DNA of 64,000 nucleotides. It comes from Acytostelium subglobosum LB1. Its lineage: Eukaryota; Evosea; Eumycetozoa; Acytosteliales; Acytosteliaceae. Below the pieces are notes generated by a model. The model saw only the letters and a program-made list of their open reading frames with translations. It ran no database searches and was not told the origin of the DNA. The stretch is from assembly GCF_000787575.1 (NCBI RefSeq), contig NW_012236510.1:372001-436000 (forward strand), written 5' to 3'. Shown piece by piece: positions 22,536-35,287 of the stretch; the stretch's first letter is position 1; each line of letters starts with the position of its first letter. The position numbers and the translations under genes are program-made.

Positions 22536-25459
22536 TCTTTATTCCTTCCATCTTTCATGTCGTGTATTTTTTAAAAGGCCTCAACACTCGGCCAAGCAAA
22601 GTGGATCAGTTTGGTGGCCTCCGTGCTCCACCTGCCCATGGGATTGTCACGTGACCAACTAGTTGTGTTTGCACAAAGTTATTGCCCAATAGCCTCAGCG
22701 CCCCCATAACCACTTCGCAGAATGATGTAATCACCCGGCAAATCACAGATCCACAAAGCCCTTTCAGTGTCTTTTCGTTTGGCCCGCACCACTACACACA
22801 TAAGTTGATCACTCTGATCTTGTGTAAGTGTTTGTGTGTGTGAGGATGGTGATCAACCTCGTTGTAAACTGGGTAGATGAATGGAGTGAAGAGGAGAACA
22901 TTTAAACTAAACTCTCAACCTCGAGTAACAGGTCTGCAGCCGTTTGAACAAACAAGGCTTATGTTGGTGGATGCCAAACTTACATCGTCAACACACACAC
23001 ATGTAACATACTAGATTAGAGTTGCGCGCAATGTCGTTTGGGAATTCCACAGGTTACTGATTGATGGCCATCAAACAAACATTCATTCCCGTTAAGGTTG
23101 TCATTTCATAATGCATTAAGNAATGAATGATTGAATGAACATGTTTCAGATCGGGTATCATCAACAACAACAATAACAACAACAGCAACATTATTACCCA
23201 ATAAACAGCATCAGGTGCAGCCCCTATCCATGCATTTAGCACCTGGCTTCGCGAACAATGTCATTCCCAAAGTAGCACCTAATAGGGCCAGGACTCATAA
23301 GAGGCCTCATTATTACCCCCTACCACCATAACACTCATTCGAACAATGTGCTGATCACTCTCTCTGTCAACCAGCCCCAAAGTCAGTAGTCCATCCTACA
23401 TATTTACTTGTCCTGAAGCAATCTGAATGCGGGTGTGATGATGGATTGGATGAATGGAAGTAAGAGTATGGATTGATTGATTGATTGATTGATGGTGATG
23501 GAATGGATTAATGCTTTGGTTATTCCTCAGCTGATGCCAAGTGGTACCCTACACTCTCACTCACTCACTCACTCATTTGCAACTTCCAAAGGGAGAGGGA
23601 TACTTTACATCTCCTCTTCCTTCTCCTCCTTCTAGTCCTCCACTCACTCAATCAATCAATCATATCCTTCACATAACGGTAAGACTTAGAACAAAGACAA
23701 AGTGACCTTGACCTTATAATGTTTGATCATCATTATCATCAACCCTTGTCATATTCAATCATTCACTCATCCATTCTTTGAACAATCAATCAGAAACATA
23801 GAGTACCTTATGATATATCCAACAACATTCACCTTGTTAGACTACTTGAAGATTCAGTCCAATTCATTCATTCATTTATTCATTCAATAGCTCATTGATC
23901 ACAAAGGTAATGTATAATACTTCACTCAATGTATGTTTGCTCATTAGTTATTGTTGGGGCTTCTTGAAGATTCATCAAGACCTCATTCCATTTCCACAAT
24001 GTTGTTGGATATCGTCCATTCTATTCTTTTCAAACAAAGTTATAACAATCATCAAACCACCTGACGACCTTCACCTGCATCATCAAGAGTGAAGGTTCAC
24101 TCCATTCCTTTTATGGTGAACAAAGATGACATATGGTGTAATTGTTGGGGGACGTCCCATCATCCTTTCTACAATCCATCCATCAATCCATTCATCAAAT
24201 CAAGACATACACCTTCCATTTTAGTTGTATTGGTAATCCAAGGTTGGGCATGTCTGTTAATAATAACATCATCAACAACAACAACAACAAGTGCAAAGGC
24301 TTGAATGGAAACCCTTCCTTTGGGTGGACTACAGCAACAACAACAATCTCACAATCACACACTCACTCATTCATTCACCAATCACCAATCACCAACAATA
24401 ATGAGAGTGTGATTGATTGAGACACTCAGACTGACTGGCTGGCTGATAGCTTGACTGACTTGGTCAAATCAGTGAGTGGTCCCATCAATCATTCATTCAA
24501 TCATAAAGACAACCAAGCAATCAATCCAATCAATCAACCAAACAATCACATGATCAGACACACTCACACACACACACCAAAACACACCCTCACATGGCCT
24601 GAGGGCTTGTTTGGTGTCAACACACGAAGACCCATTTGTCACCTTTATGCTGCCAAATCCGGCGTCGATCACCCCGCTCAGCGTGCCAACATCGAAGAAA
24701 CCCCATGATCATTGTGGCAATGACATGCACGCCCACAACATCAGCGCTACGCCCATCAATCACTTATCATCTGATCAGAAAGAGTGGTCACTCTCTTCTT
24801 TTAAATACGAGAAATGGGTATCCGTATGCCACTTAACAATGTTGTGTTTGTTTCTGTGTGTGTTTGATTGTTTGATCATATCTCAAAGTGATGGAGGAGG
24901 AGGATGAGGAGGAGTGGCCATCACTCGATTGACATCTCTTGAGAGGAGTGTTTGTTGTGTTTGTTACCCACGCTAACTAGGTCGTGTCCGTTGGCTATAA
25001 GTCTACCTTTAACCCTACACCTCTCACACCATCCATCCATCCATCCTACTGGCCGTTACGCCTCTTGGTTTGGTTTCCTTGGTGCGGTTCTTACCTGTCA
25101 TCACTCCTCCTCCTCCTAGGATATTACTCATATTAATTAATATTACTTGTACTTCTTCTTCGACACATCATCTTATAATCCACACACTCACCAGGCCTTC
25201 TGGCCACCACGTGACACCAACACACAACTCGGCCAGTCCGACCTTTCCTTCGACCATAATATTGTATTAACACTCCATCAATCAATCAAACAGAGACATA
25301 ATCAAACAATCAATATCAATCAATCACAACAACAATATTTATTATTTATTTATTTTATTTAATTTAGTTCCAGAAATTCAAACAATCCAATTCAAACAAT
25401 CCAATTCAATAATCAATCAATCAATCAATCCAATTAATTAGAACTTTAAAGTTGGCAAT
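22536..25459. other. 2.9-kb intergenic region with one ambiguous base
   Basis: The largest gene-free stretch. It contains one unresolved base (N at 23121), TTGA repeats in minus orientation at 23471-23493, and plus-orientation TCAA/CATT/CACT repeats over 23560-25440 that resemble intron or leader DNA of plus-strand genes, so long 5' exons or introns of the next gene may lie here. Frames of 60-98 codons (for example 24142-24420 and 24611-24907) are repeat translations without any family signal. Confidence 0.5.
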
Positions 25460-27777
25460 ATGATGTCCAACTCATTGCCTAACAACACGGGGACGGCAGC
25501 CAATGGTGGTGGCGCAACACCATACATAGATATGCATGCATTGCAACATCAACATCATTTGCAACAACAGCAACAACTCCAAATCCAACAGATATTACTT
25601 TATCAGCAGCATCAACAACAACATCTCCAACTCCAACAATCAATGATGCAATATCAACAACAACAACAGCAACAACAGCAACAGCAACAACTTATGCAGG
25701 TTCAGGTTCAGGTTCCTCATCAGCTGACAACAAGTCCTACACCACCGCCAGCCCCGCCTCTTCCAACTCCACCACCTCCAATATCACATGCCAAAGAGTC
25801 AATCAAGTATAAACTTCTGAATAAAGGGCTTAACGGAGGTGGCAATTCAGTAGGGACAGCGGCGGCATCAACAACTTCATCAACATCATCACCTTCACAA
25901 GGATCATCATTATCCTCATCAACTTCATCACCATCACTCCAACACCAGGAACATTCATCGCCAACCATTTTAAGCCCGAGGAAACCAAACAACCTCAACG
26001 GCAACTCCTCCCCTAACTTCACAAACTATTCACCATCTCCCCTATCACTGGCACATCTTGCCATTAGTCCACAGATGTCATATTACCAAGGAACCTTTCC
26101 ACCGATACCCTATTCACTAGGTATGTCCCCGTTTAGCCAACCCAACAAATCTATCAATCAATCAATCATATTGTTAACATATTCCAACCCATAATATATA
26201 GTACTTAATCCACAATATTATCCAATGTATCATACTATTAGTAGTAGTCCAATGGGACCACCATCATTGGGCTCATCACATGAGACTATGAGGAGCAGAT
26301 CGTTGGACGAGTACACTCCACCTAGTTTGGCACCAGACAGTCCTGATCTTGGCAAGTTCAAACCAATCAATTTCTCTGCTCAACGTTTAGTCATTGGCAA
26401 TTGGGACCTAAACTGCAAGTCATTGGACATCACCGCCAAGATCTATTTCACCAAGAAGCAACTAGTATGGGAGCTACTCAAAGTCAACACCAAGTACAAG
26501 ATTCAAATATCATTCGCAGACATATCATCCATGGTGTAAGTACTCATTATCAACCAAGCTAAAGACCATTCAATCATTAAACCTGGAACTATCACAATCA
26601 TAACAGAGTCACTGATTTAAACGCAGAGTCACTATCACTCACAATTGAGTTGTCAAGAGTACCAAAGTTCTTTAAGGAGATCAACCCTCAACCAAAGAAG
26701 AATACAACTTGGATTGGATGTGGCGACTTTAGTCCGAGGTACCAGGCCTCGGTCTACCGACGCCAGACACTCTACGCCAAGAAGGCCAACATCACCAAGC
26801 ATCTTGAGAAGCTGAGGAAGTCCGATGTGACAATGAACAAGTATCTCCAAGAAAACAGATTCTCCACCGATGCCCTCTACTTCCCTGGTGAAGATCCCAA
26901 CTCCCCAGACAACTATGTAATCACTCCACGCGGCACCCGTACCGCCACCCCCATATCAGCCCAAACAAACAACGGCTCTTCCACAACATCAACATCAACA
27001 ACAGATCACCAACTACAACAACAACAGAATCAATCACAGCAACATGCCTCCACCAACAACAATGATATCATTGACCAACCAGCCTTGTCATCCAGCCACC
27101 AAGAACTATCGTCTGACTCGGCACCTCATTCACCCTCGACATCAAGCTCACAGCCAAGCGACTTCCAGGTGCCACCCTTGCCAATGTCCAATCCATTGTC
27201 ACTATGGTCTGCCTTTGAAGGCGACGGCATGGGTATGGGCTTGGGGATGGGACTACTCCCAAGCAACCCATTCATACAACCCAATATGGACAAGATGTCC
27301 AATGCACTACTTCCTGATATTGTCCAACAGAGTGGACATCAATCACATCAAACAACACCGACCTTCTCCGAGATGTACTATCCAGAGATACCATGTCATG
27401 TATATAATCCAAACATGTATCTCCAAGGCCATGTCCAACAAGGCAATGGCAGTGTCCACCTCAACACCATGGACGCCATGCACATGATGGGCGGCTTCAC
27501 AATGGGCAATCACCAAGACGACAACTACCATATGTCGTATCCAGTGGCGCCAGATACATCATCGCCATCAACAACCACTACCACCACAACTAGTACAACT
27601 ACAACAACCGCAGCAACAACAACACCAACTCAACTGACAGCAATCAACAACATTGGGTCGACCTCTTATGATGGTCTCATGTCTCCACATACAGCCAAAA
27701 TGTCACCTGGCGGCAACAGACATCATCCATATTCACCGGGCACCATGCACCTTCAATCAAGAACAATGAATGAATAA
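25460..27777 (+). CDS. TRF2/HOY1 PH-like domain protein
   Basis: Three exons (25460-26120, 26202-26535, 26607-27777), phases 1 and 2, 721 residues. The N-terminal 290 residues are Q/H/P/S-rich with a 14-residue Q run. The central 180 residues match the domain known from plant TRF2/HOY1-like proteins: SAQRLVIGNWDLNCKSLDIT, AKIYFTKKQLVWELLK, KYKIQISFADISSMV, LTIELSRVPKFFKEINPQPK, KNTTW, then ASVYRRQTLYAKK and HLEKLRKSD. In plants this fold is PH-like with unknown ligand; a transcription or chromatin role has been guessed. The C-terminal 270 residues are low-complexity (S, T, P, M, G). Exon 1 to exon 2 joins at the middle of a P/S-rich linker, exon 2 to exon 3 inside the conserved domain, and the conserved pattern continues through both. 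A nuclear location is plausible from composition only. Confidence 0.82.
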
Positions 27778-27824
27778 ATGATTGAATGATTGAAGATAGT
27801 AGTTCATTGAGTGCGAGTGTGTGA

Positions 27825-28892
27825 TCAACCGAGATGCTTGAGTTTGATATCCTTGATGGTCTCGAGTAGACCTACTTTGCAGTCCTTGGCTGTCTTGAAT
27901 GGTTGGTCGAATGGCACACGCACATCAAGCCACTCTTCCGTACCTTTGCGCTTAGCAATGCAGTTGAAGCCAGCACTGTCTACAAAGTACACGAAAGCCT
28001 CATCGATCTGAATGTCTCCATACTGCTCGCAGATGATGCGTAGTGCTTCATGGTGCTCGCCATTGAGTGTCTCGATTACATCGCGTGATTCGACACACAC
28101 CTCGTCGACAGTGGCTGCGTCAAAGTCGCGCATGTTGACACGAGTGGTCGACTTGCGCTCGTAATGATAGATGTCAGCAATGTCTATTTGATACAATGAG
28201 TAGTCGCCGCTATCGATCATCCTTGCTCCGCCAGGGTGTTTGGCCAGGAATGATGTCCTGGCCTCAGCCTTCTTGGCCTCATCGTCAATACGTGTGATCC
28301 TGCCGCCAAAGTTGACCCTATTAAGCGCGTAGACGGCGGGTGGTCGCTCCTTTGGCGTCAGTGGGTAGACGACCAGCGATACCTTGTTGAAGTGTTTAAA
28401 GTGTGCCAGATGGGGATCGTCCTTCTTCAGCAGAATGACCGGTGTCAGCTTGTTGTTCTCGCCATGCACCACGCTGTAAGGGACGATTGAGCCGTAGACT
28501 GGTGACGATGCCTCTGACTCCATCTTTGCCAGCATGTTCACCGATGACAATGTGCCAGACTTTCTCATCAGCAACAGTGAGCGACAAAAGTCTGGACGAT
28601 CCAATGGTGATGTACTTGGTCCAACCTTTGACTCTTCCTTTGGTGTCTCTCCACTATACATATCGAGATACTTGTCGCCAGTGCCCTTTGGTGGAGGTGT
28701 CTGTGTCTTTGTATTTGTATTCATATCCTGTGCACCTTTTGGCGGTGTTGTAGTTGTAGTGAATCTACATCGTTGTACATTGTTGTTTAAGTGACGATGA
28801 TTTATGTATGAAGATGAAGAAGTGGCGAATGCATTGGTAGTATTGATAATCCTGACCTTTGTCAGTACATTCATGTGAAGTCTTTGTAACAT
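27825..28892 (-). CDS. PNPOx-like split-barrel protein, probably mitochondrial
   Basis: Single exon, 355 residues from the ATG at 28892 (upstream frame has only a GTG). The first 50 residues are rich in R, N, S and T with no acidic residues except none visible before MNTNTKT, a good mitochondrial presequence. The body fits the pyridoxamine-phosphate-oxidase-like FMN-binding split barrel fused to a DUF2470-type C-terminal domain: LLMRKSGTLSSVN, YGSIVPYSVV, TPVILLKKDDPHLAHFKHFN, VSLVVYPL, and the C-terminal CVESRDVIETLNGEHHEALRII with VDSAGFNCIAKRKGTEEWLDVRVPF. Family members include plant GluTR-binding protein and haem-utilisation (HugZ-like) proteins, which use or bind haem or flavin. The substrate here is unknown. 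It converges with the preceding gene, the two stops being 47 bp apart. Confidence 0.82.
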   Translation of the reverse strand: MLQRLHMNVLTKVRIINTTNAFATSSSSYINHRHLNNNVQRCRFTTTTTPPKGAQDMNTNTKTQTPPPKGTGDKYLDMYSGETPKEESKVGPSTSPLDRPDFCRSLLLMRKSGTLSSVNMLAKMESEASSPVYGSIVPYSVVHGENNKLTPVILLKKDDPHLAHFKHFNKVSLVVYPLTPKERPPAVYALNRVNFGGRITRIDDEAKKAEARTSFLAKHPGGARMIDSGDYSLYQIDIADIYHYERKSTTRVNMRDFDAATVDEVCVESRDVIETLNGEHHEALRIICEQYGDIQIDEAFVYFVDSAGFNCIAKRKGTEEWLDVRVPFDQPFKTAKDCKVGLLETIKDIKLKHLG

Positions 28893-31252
28893 GTTATCTC
28901 TCTCTCGCACTCTATTTATACACTAACAACTCAATCCAATGCCACCCTCCTTTCATTCGTTTAGCTCGTGTGTTTGGCAACACTTGTGTCGCTTGTTTGT
29001 TTGGCGACGAAGTTCATGTTTTCAAAGAAGAAGTAACGAACCCTCAATCATACACTCAACCATTCAATTCATTCTTGCACTCATTCACTTATTCAAACCC
29101 TCTATCTATCTCTATATCTTATATTTGGAAACAACTACGAGATAACTTGAAGTGAATGAAGTTTGCGATGATCGTCTTAGCGTAGAAAGTGGGAAGTAGA
29201 TGTTGTGTAGATTGACCATTATTTACTCAACCTTACACCAAAGTGACATGCCCAGGTCATTCTACAAAGCCAAAGACCAACAACAAGCCAATGAAAAAGC
29301 CAAAGCCAACCAAGCCATGTCAGTCCATCCAAGATGATCGCGATCTCCAACACACATGACACAAACGCGCAAGTTTGATTGGCAGTAGTTGTATGTTGGG
29401 TTGCAGGTGTACTCGTCCGCTTTAATGGATGTATAACTACAAACCAGAAGTTTGTCCGATAGACTCCAGACGTCAGCCAACTCTGCAACAAACAAACAAA
29501 CACTTTGGGTCCAACCTTTGACCAATGCCATGCATCCTTGGCAAGGGTCTCATCCCAAAGGTGTTGTCAACAACGACTGTCTTCCATCACGTTCTTCGCC
29601 AAATGTGGATGTCAACACAGCTTCGTACAGACTTACATTTATACATCAAATATCTGTTGATGGCTGGATGGTAAATGATTCATGAATGCCCAACATACCA
29701 AGACACATTTAAGTAAGCAATAAGACATCGGGCCTGACCTGGCCTCGAACATGGCTACCCTTTGACTGGTAAGAGGGGTACGAATCACGATGGGACTTTC
29801 ATACAACCATTCAAATTATTCATTCATTCATTAATTTGGTCAGTCGAGTCCACTGGCTGTTCTGAACGAGGACCCGACACCAACTTCACCATCCATCTCT
29901 CCTGCGATGGTCTGGTCGACCTGACCAAAAATATCTCTCTCTGAATGACGTTCACTTTCCTAAACATCGCGCGAGCGTGCTGTGCCTATCGATGTCTGTT
30001 GGCAAATTGAAAGGTTCACGCTCAGTGTTGTGATTGAATGCATCACCGAGCCATCACACATACAACACACACAATCACCAGCCGACATTCTGATTGGCTG
30101 TTAGATGGAGGCGCTCATCACACACAAAAAACTTCAAAAAATCGGCTCTGGTGCAAAGCCCAACACTCGACGGGACATCAGCAGAGACAGACCACCGGAA
30201 GTGCAGCCAGGTGAGGTGTGAGTGTGGGCCTTCCACTAGCCATAATGCAAACATTGCCAGCCAGTAGATGCGTCGAAAGCACAACGAGTGTTGGCGAAAC
30301 AGGACAGGAGCCTTGTGGGGAGCTTTGCGTGATTCTCAACCAAACAACTCCAGACAGCAAGGAATGCAAGCAAGCAAGTTGCATCAAACAACAACAACAT
30401 CACCAAAACAACAAGGAGTATTATCACGTGCCCTCCCGTACAGGCAGGTCATGATGGCTGCCATCGTGTGTGATCAAGATGGAACGAAAGGACCTCCCCC
30501 AATCAACAACCAAGCAGGGAATATTATTATTCAATATGGGAAGAAGGTTATGTACATCATCATAAGTTTTATCAAATATCTGTCTCCTTCATCTGCGTCA
30601 GCGACGCCAGGACTAACGCTGGAGTCCTATGAGCGCGGGGGGCAGCGGGCACCCTCGAAACCCTTGGCCTCTGGGTACTAAGGTAGTGACAAGTAATCAT
30701 TCATTTAAGCACGTCGTGTTGTTGGGATGGGAGCGGGCGGGCCCATCAGGTGATTGCTTGGTTGATTGGCAACACAGTGTCGCGGGCGCGCCGTCGTTGC
30801 ATTTAGGGGAAGCGTCCACATACACAAGCAACCTATTATAGGTCTTCAATTTACACAACCTAATCAAAATCACCAATGCCCAAACGCCTCCCCAACATTG
30901 TAGTACATACCTTATCATTCATACAATCATATATTCATACATATACTATACATAGATAGACATAATAATTCAAGGCCCTACTCCTTCCTTCCTTCCTTCT
31001 CAAAAAACATATATTCACTCACAATTATAACTTATTACCTGTTGATCATCTTTGGCCCAATCAAACATTGAGACCTGTGGCCCACAAGTTCATCAATCCT
31101 AATATTCTCCGGACAGGCGAGGCGCGATTGTTTGACGTTTAACAGACTGACAGACAAACAGACAGACATACAGACAGATAAACAATAACAACAACAACCC
31201 AACAACAAACAGTCAGACAGTCAAACAGTCAAACTGTAGTGTGAACAATACA
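28893..31252. other. 2.4-kb divergent intergenic region
   Basis: Upstream of two divergent genes. It includes a locally G+C-rich stretch (about 30595-30810) that stands out from the surrounding AT-rich DNA, a CAAACAAAC/CAACAAC-rich part, and a CAGACAGACA-type leader just before the Myb start (31145-31236). A 137-codon plus frame at 30268-30681 has no family signal. I see no tRNA. Confidence 0.5.
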
Positions 31253-34200
31253 ATGTCCACAGCCACCACAGGCGGTGTCTATTTGTTGGCGAAGCCACAC
31301 AACAATGGTGTGGTTGTCACTTCCCCTGCTGCACATGCTACAGCAACTGCCACCACCACTGGTACTATCACTACCAACCAACAACAACAACAACAACATG
31401 CCAACACACATCAACATCATCATCATCATCATGCCAACAACTCAATTGTTGTTGACAGAGATGTAGTTGTTGGAGGAGATGGAGGAGGCCCGATGATCGT
31501 GCGGGGCATGTACCCACCACAACCTGGCCTCAACCCACCACAACATGCAGCATTTCCAACACACACATCATCAATCAATCAGACGCCAACAACAAATCAC
31601 CACCACCTCCACCACCACGCGCCCCCACCAATCATGGCGGCACCAACCACGCACTTCATCAATCACAGTAGTGGTGAGAACAATACCAATAATGGAAATA
31701 GTAAGGCGACAACCGTGTCCATCACCGATCCAGAGGACATCAGAGGAAACAACACCAACAGTAACAGCACCAACAGCATCAGCAGTAGCAGTAGTATTAG
31801 AAGTAGTAGTAGTAGAGGAGGTAGTAATAATCAGGCGAGGATTAGTAGTGGCATGCAGTCAAACCACGCGCCGCCTTCATACCCAACCGACGTCCATTTT
31901 GCCAATCACACGGGCGACCCTGTACCGCCCCAGTCCACGATGAACAATCATCCATCTCAGTATGGTCACACCAACAGCAGTCATATTAATATTAATAATA
32001 CCAGTACAAGTCCGCTGCAACCACCACTCGCTTTAAGTTGTTATAGTGGTGATGGCAGTGGCAGTGGCAGCAGCAACAGCTGCCAGGGCGTCACGACATG
32101 GAACGGCCACAGCAACTGTGGTGGAGATTGTTGTTGTGCAGATGCTGATGGATGTGGTCAGCGAGACCTGACCACAACCAGTGAACAACATCAAGTTACA
32201 TTAGATGTTGGTGGAGTTGTTGGTGGAGTTGGTGGAGTTGTTGGAGGAGTTGGAGTTGGAGTGGAAGTATGCGAAGCCTCAACTCTATCATCATCCATAA
32301 TCAATAATAATAATAATAATATTAGTAATAATAATAATATTAATAATAGTAATAATAATAATAGTAATAATAATAATATCGCCAATAATCACCAACATCA
32401 CCATCATCAACATCAACAAAGTTGTAATAATAGTCACCAAAAGGACATAGTAGTTGAGGACTCTGAAAGGCCCCTCACTGCCAGTCACTACCAGTCTCAA
32501 AGTAGCATCAGCCACAGCAACAGCAACAGTATCATCGCCAATGACATTAGCGTCAGTGGAGACACAGACAACAAACCAAACAACAACAACAATATGTTAA
32601 ATCGTCCGGCTATGGCCGGCTCAATGTCGGTCATCATCCCGTCGACTTCCTTCAACATGACGCCAGTCATGCTCAACTCACAGCAATTCTCTCCCAACTA
32701 TGCCCTGCGTTGTCAAAAGTCTACAGTACCATATTTCCATGGAACAGTTCATAGGTAGGTACAGTTCATCCCGTGTGGCGGTGATCACATGATATTGGAA
32801 GACCTCAGCCCAGGCCCGAATTGGGGCCTCGCCCCCTCACCCCCACTCTCTACAAAACATTTCCATTTCCAAAGAGGGTGGGGTAAAGCACCCCTCCATG
32901 CTCGCCAATCATCACGCGTGATTCGCTTTCAAACTTGAATCAAATCACTGACGCTTTGCTCTCTCTTCCACTTCCACTCTACCTTTACATCTACCTCTAA
33001 CATCCTACAACTACAACAAACCACACAACATCCATCCATCTAGTCCATGCTCAATCAGTGATAGTTCAGCAGCAGCGATCAATGTCAACCAGGCCAATGC
33101 ACAGTTGTCCCCTCATGTGATCTACAGTCCGCATCATCCACAATCACAGCCACTATACACATTTAATCATCCACCACCACAACAACAACAACAGCAGCAG
33201 CAACAGCAACAGCAGTACTATACCACGCCTACCACTTCAATATCATCGACTACTCAATCATCATCACAATCACAACACATGCAACAGCAGCAAGTACTGC
33301 ACCCACAAAACACACAGACTCAGACACAGACTCAGACCCAGACTCAGACTCAGACACAGACACCACAACCCCTGAATCAAAGCTCACCGATACATTCACC
33401 ACCGCCACACCAAACACCATACAGCGAGTTGGACAGCGATGCATCACACTCAGCGTTTGGTGGAGACGACACCGATCCATACTCTGTGAGCGACTTTGGC
33501 AGCACACCAAGTTTGATGAGCACACCATATGGCCAGACGCCACCCTATCCATTCTCGTCGTCCACGTCGTCGGCACACCATCAGGCACAGCTTATGTCGT
33601 CCACGGGCGCCCCCATCATCAACAGCTTTGGCTACCAGATATGCGGCTTCCTGAACCAACACGATCGCCCATGCCAGAGGATTGGCCGCTGTCCATTCCA
33701 CGATGCCAAGAAGACCCAGATGCAGCAATCGCAGCAGCAGGTGCAGACAAACGGACAACTGGACCAATCAGTCGACGGCCACCAGTCTCCATCGACCGAC
33801 CCACTCTCCCCAGGCACCAATCAGCAGCAGCAACAACAGCAGCACCAACAGCAACAGCAACAACTTGGCACACATTCTTCGTCATTGTCCTCTCCCAACA
33901 TGGAGCAGTACAATGATCAGGGCGCCGCGCAAGACGACCAGGCACAACAACAAAAGGCTGATCAACCAAAGAAGAAGACAAAGAAGAAGAAGGATAAGGA
34001 TGCACCACCCTTTAAGCAGGGATGGTCGCAAGAGGAGCACATCAGATTCCTTCATGGCATCAGCATGCATGGCAAGGGTTCGTGGAAGGACATCGCATGT
34101 GTGGTCGGCACTCGCACGCCCACGCAGATCCAATCGCATGCCCAAAAGTATTATCTCCGTCAGAAGCAGACCACAAAGAACAAGCGCAGTATCCATGATC

Positions 34201-35287
34201 TGTCCCTAGACGAGTTGTTACAAATAGAGAGTACAAGTATGATTGATTGGATGGAAGAATGGAATGATTCCACCCTCATAACTAACATCTCTTTCCACAA
34301 ACCTTAGACTTGAGTGGCGCGTCCCAGACCAAGTCCAAGAAGAGCAAGTCCAAGTCAAAGAAGAAGGCGAAGCATGTATCTGATGATGATGAAGAAGTTG
34401 GCGAACAACAGAAGCAACAGCAACAACATAGGGCACCACAGGACACATATCCTCAGTCCAACGGCAAGGGCCTAAATGTTAGTACCTATGCATATCCGAT
34501 GCATCAGTCGCATCCAGGAGGCAACTATTACCATGGCAATGGCAGTATAAGTTGTCCGACCACACCATCGGTGATCCCCACACCGATCATCTATGGCGTC
34601 AGCAACTCGAGTCCAGAGTTGTCCAACCCGTCGCCCCTGCATATTGCCGCGCCTGGACACTATACCACACCGCCCCTCCTCTCGCCAACCTCTCCGCCAC
34701 CTCAATCAATGACACGCTACTCAGTTCCAAATCATCCACCCTTCCCTCTTTACGTGCAGAGCCAACAACATCAACATCCACAACACCCACACCACGCGAT
34801 GTCTCAATCACATCCACTTCCTCAACATCATCAACAGCTTCTTCATCAACAGCACCAACAACAACAGCAGCACAATCTTCATCGGTATTATTCAAACGCG
34901 TCAACAGCGCCAACAACACCAACTCAAGTTCCACTCAACCCAAACGTGATGATGAGGTCCACGACGACGACGTCTGGAACAGCGCTGCCGCCATACCCAA
35001 CATACTATGGTGCGCCTCAGGACATGTACTTCAACGGAAGTTACCCAAGCTCTCCAACCTCTGCTCAAGCGCCAACCATTCAGTACTACACATCACAGCA
35101 GCTTCAACAACATCAACAACAACAGCAACAACAACTACAACAACAACAACAACAACAGCAACAGCAACAGCATATGGCATCGACGTCAGCCAACCAACAT
35201 CCTCCATCATATCAGCCAAACAATGGCCGTGAGAAGCTCGTACATCCAACCAGTGATACCCAGCAATCAAGTGCCGGTAACAATTAA
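31253..35287 (+). CDS. SHAQKYF-type Myb transcription factor
   Basis: Exons 31253-32754, 33044-34236 and 34308-35287, phases 2 and 1, 1224 residues. The first exon encodes H, N, S and T runs with no domain; it could belong to a separate gene, but its AG-GTAGGT donor and the CTAG acceptor at 33043 join in frame. The second exon has Q and TQ runs, then a small Cys/His motif (ICGFLNQHDRPCQRIGRCPF H), which may bind zinc, then a basic KKKTKKKKDK stretch and one Myb repeat: KQGWSQEEHIRFLHGISMHG, WKDIACVVGTRTPTQIQSHA followed by QKYYLRQ. This is the SHAQKY(F/Y) class shared by plants and dictyostelids. A lysine-rich block (SKKSKSKSKKKAKH) opens exon 3 and is a probable nuclear localisation signal. 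The rest is Q/H/P-rich. Nuclear DNA-binding regulator; target genes unknown. Confidence 0.8.
34261..34271 (+). other. GGAATGATTCC element, Myb gene intron 2
   Basis: The copy begins 24 nt after the first intron base and is the only intronic copy with G in the centre on the sense strand. Confidence 0.55.

Noticed and set aside
29720-29800. tRNA-like box sequences (GGGTACGAATC)
   Set aside because: No cloverleaf can be drawn and no A box matches.
30268-30681. 137-codon plus-strand frame in an intergenic region
   Set aside because: No family signal, mixed low-complexity and no splice or codon-bias support.
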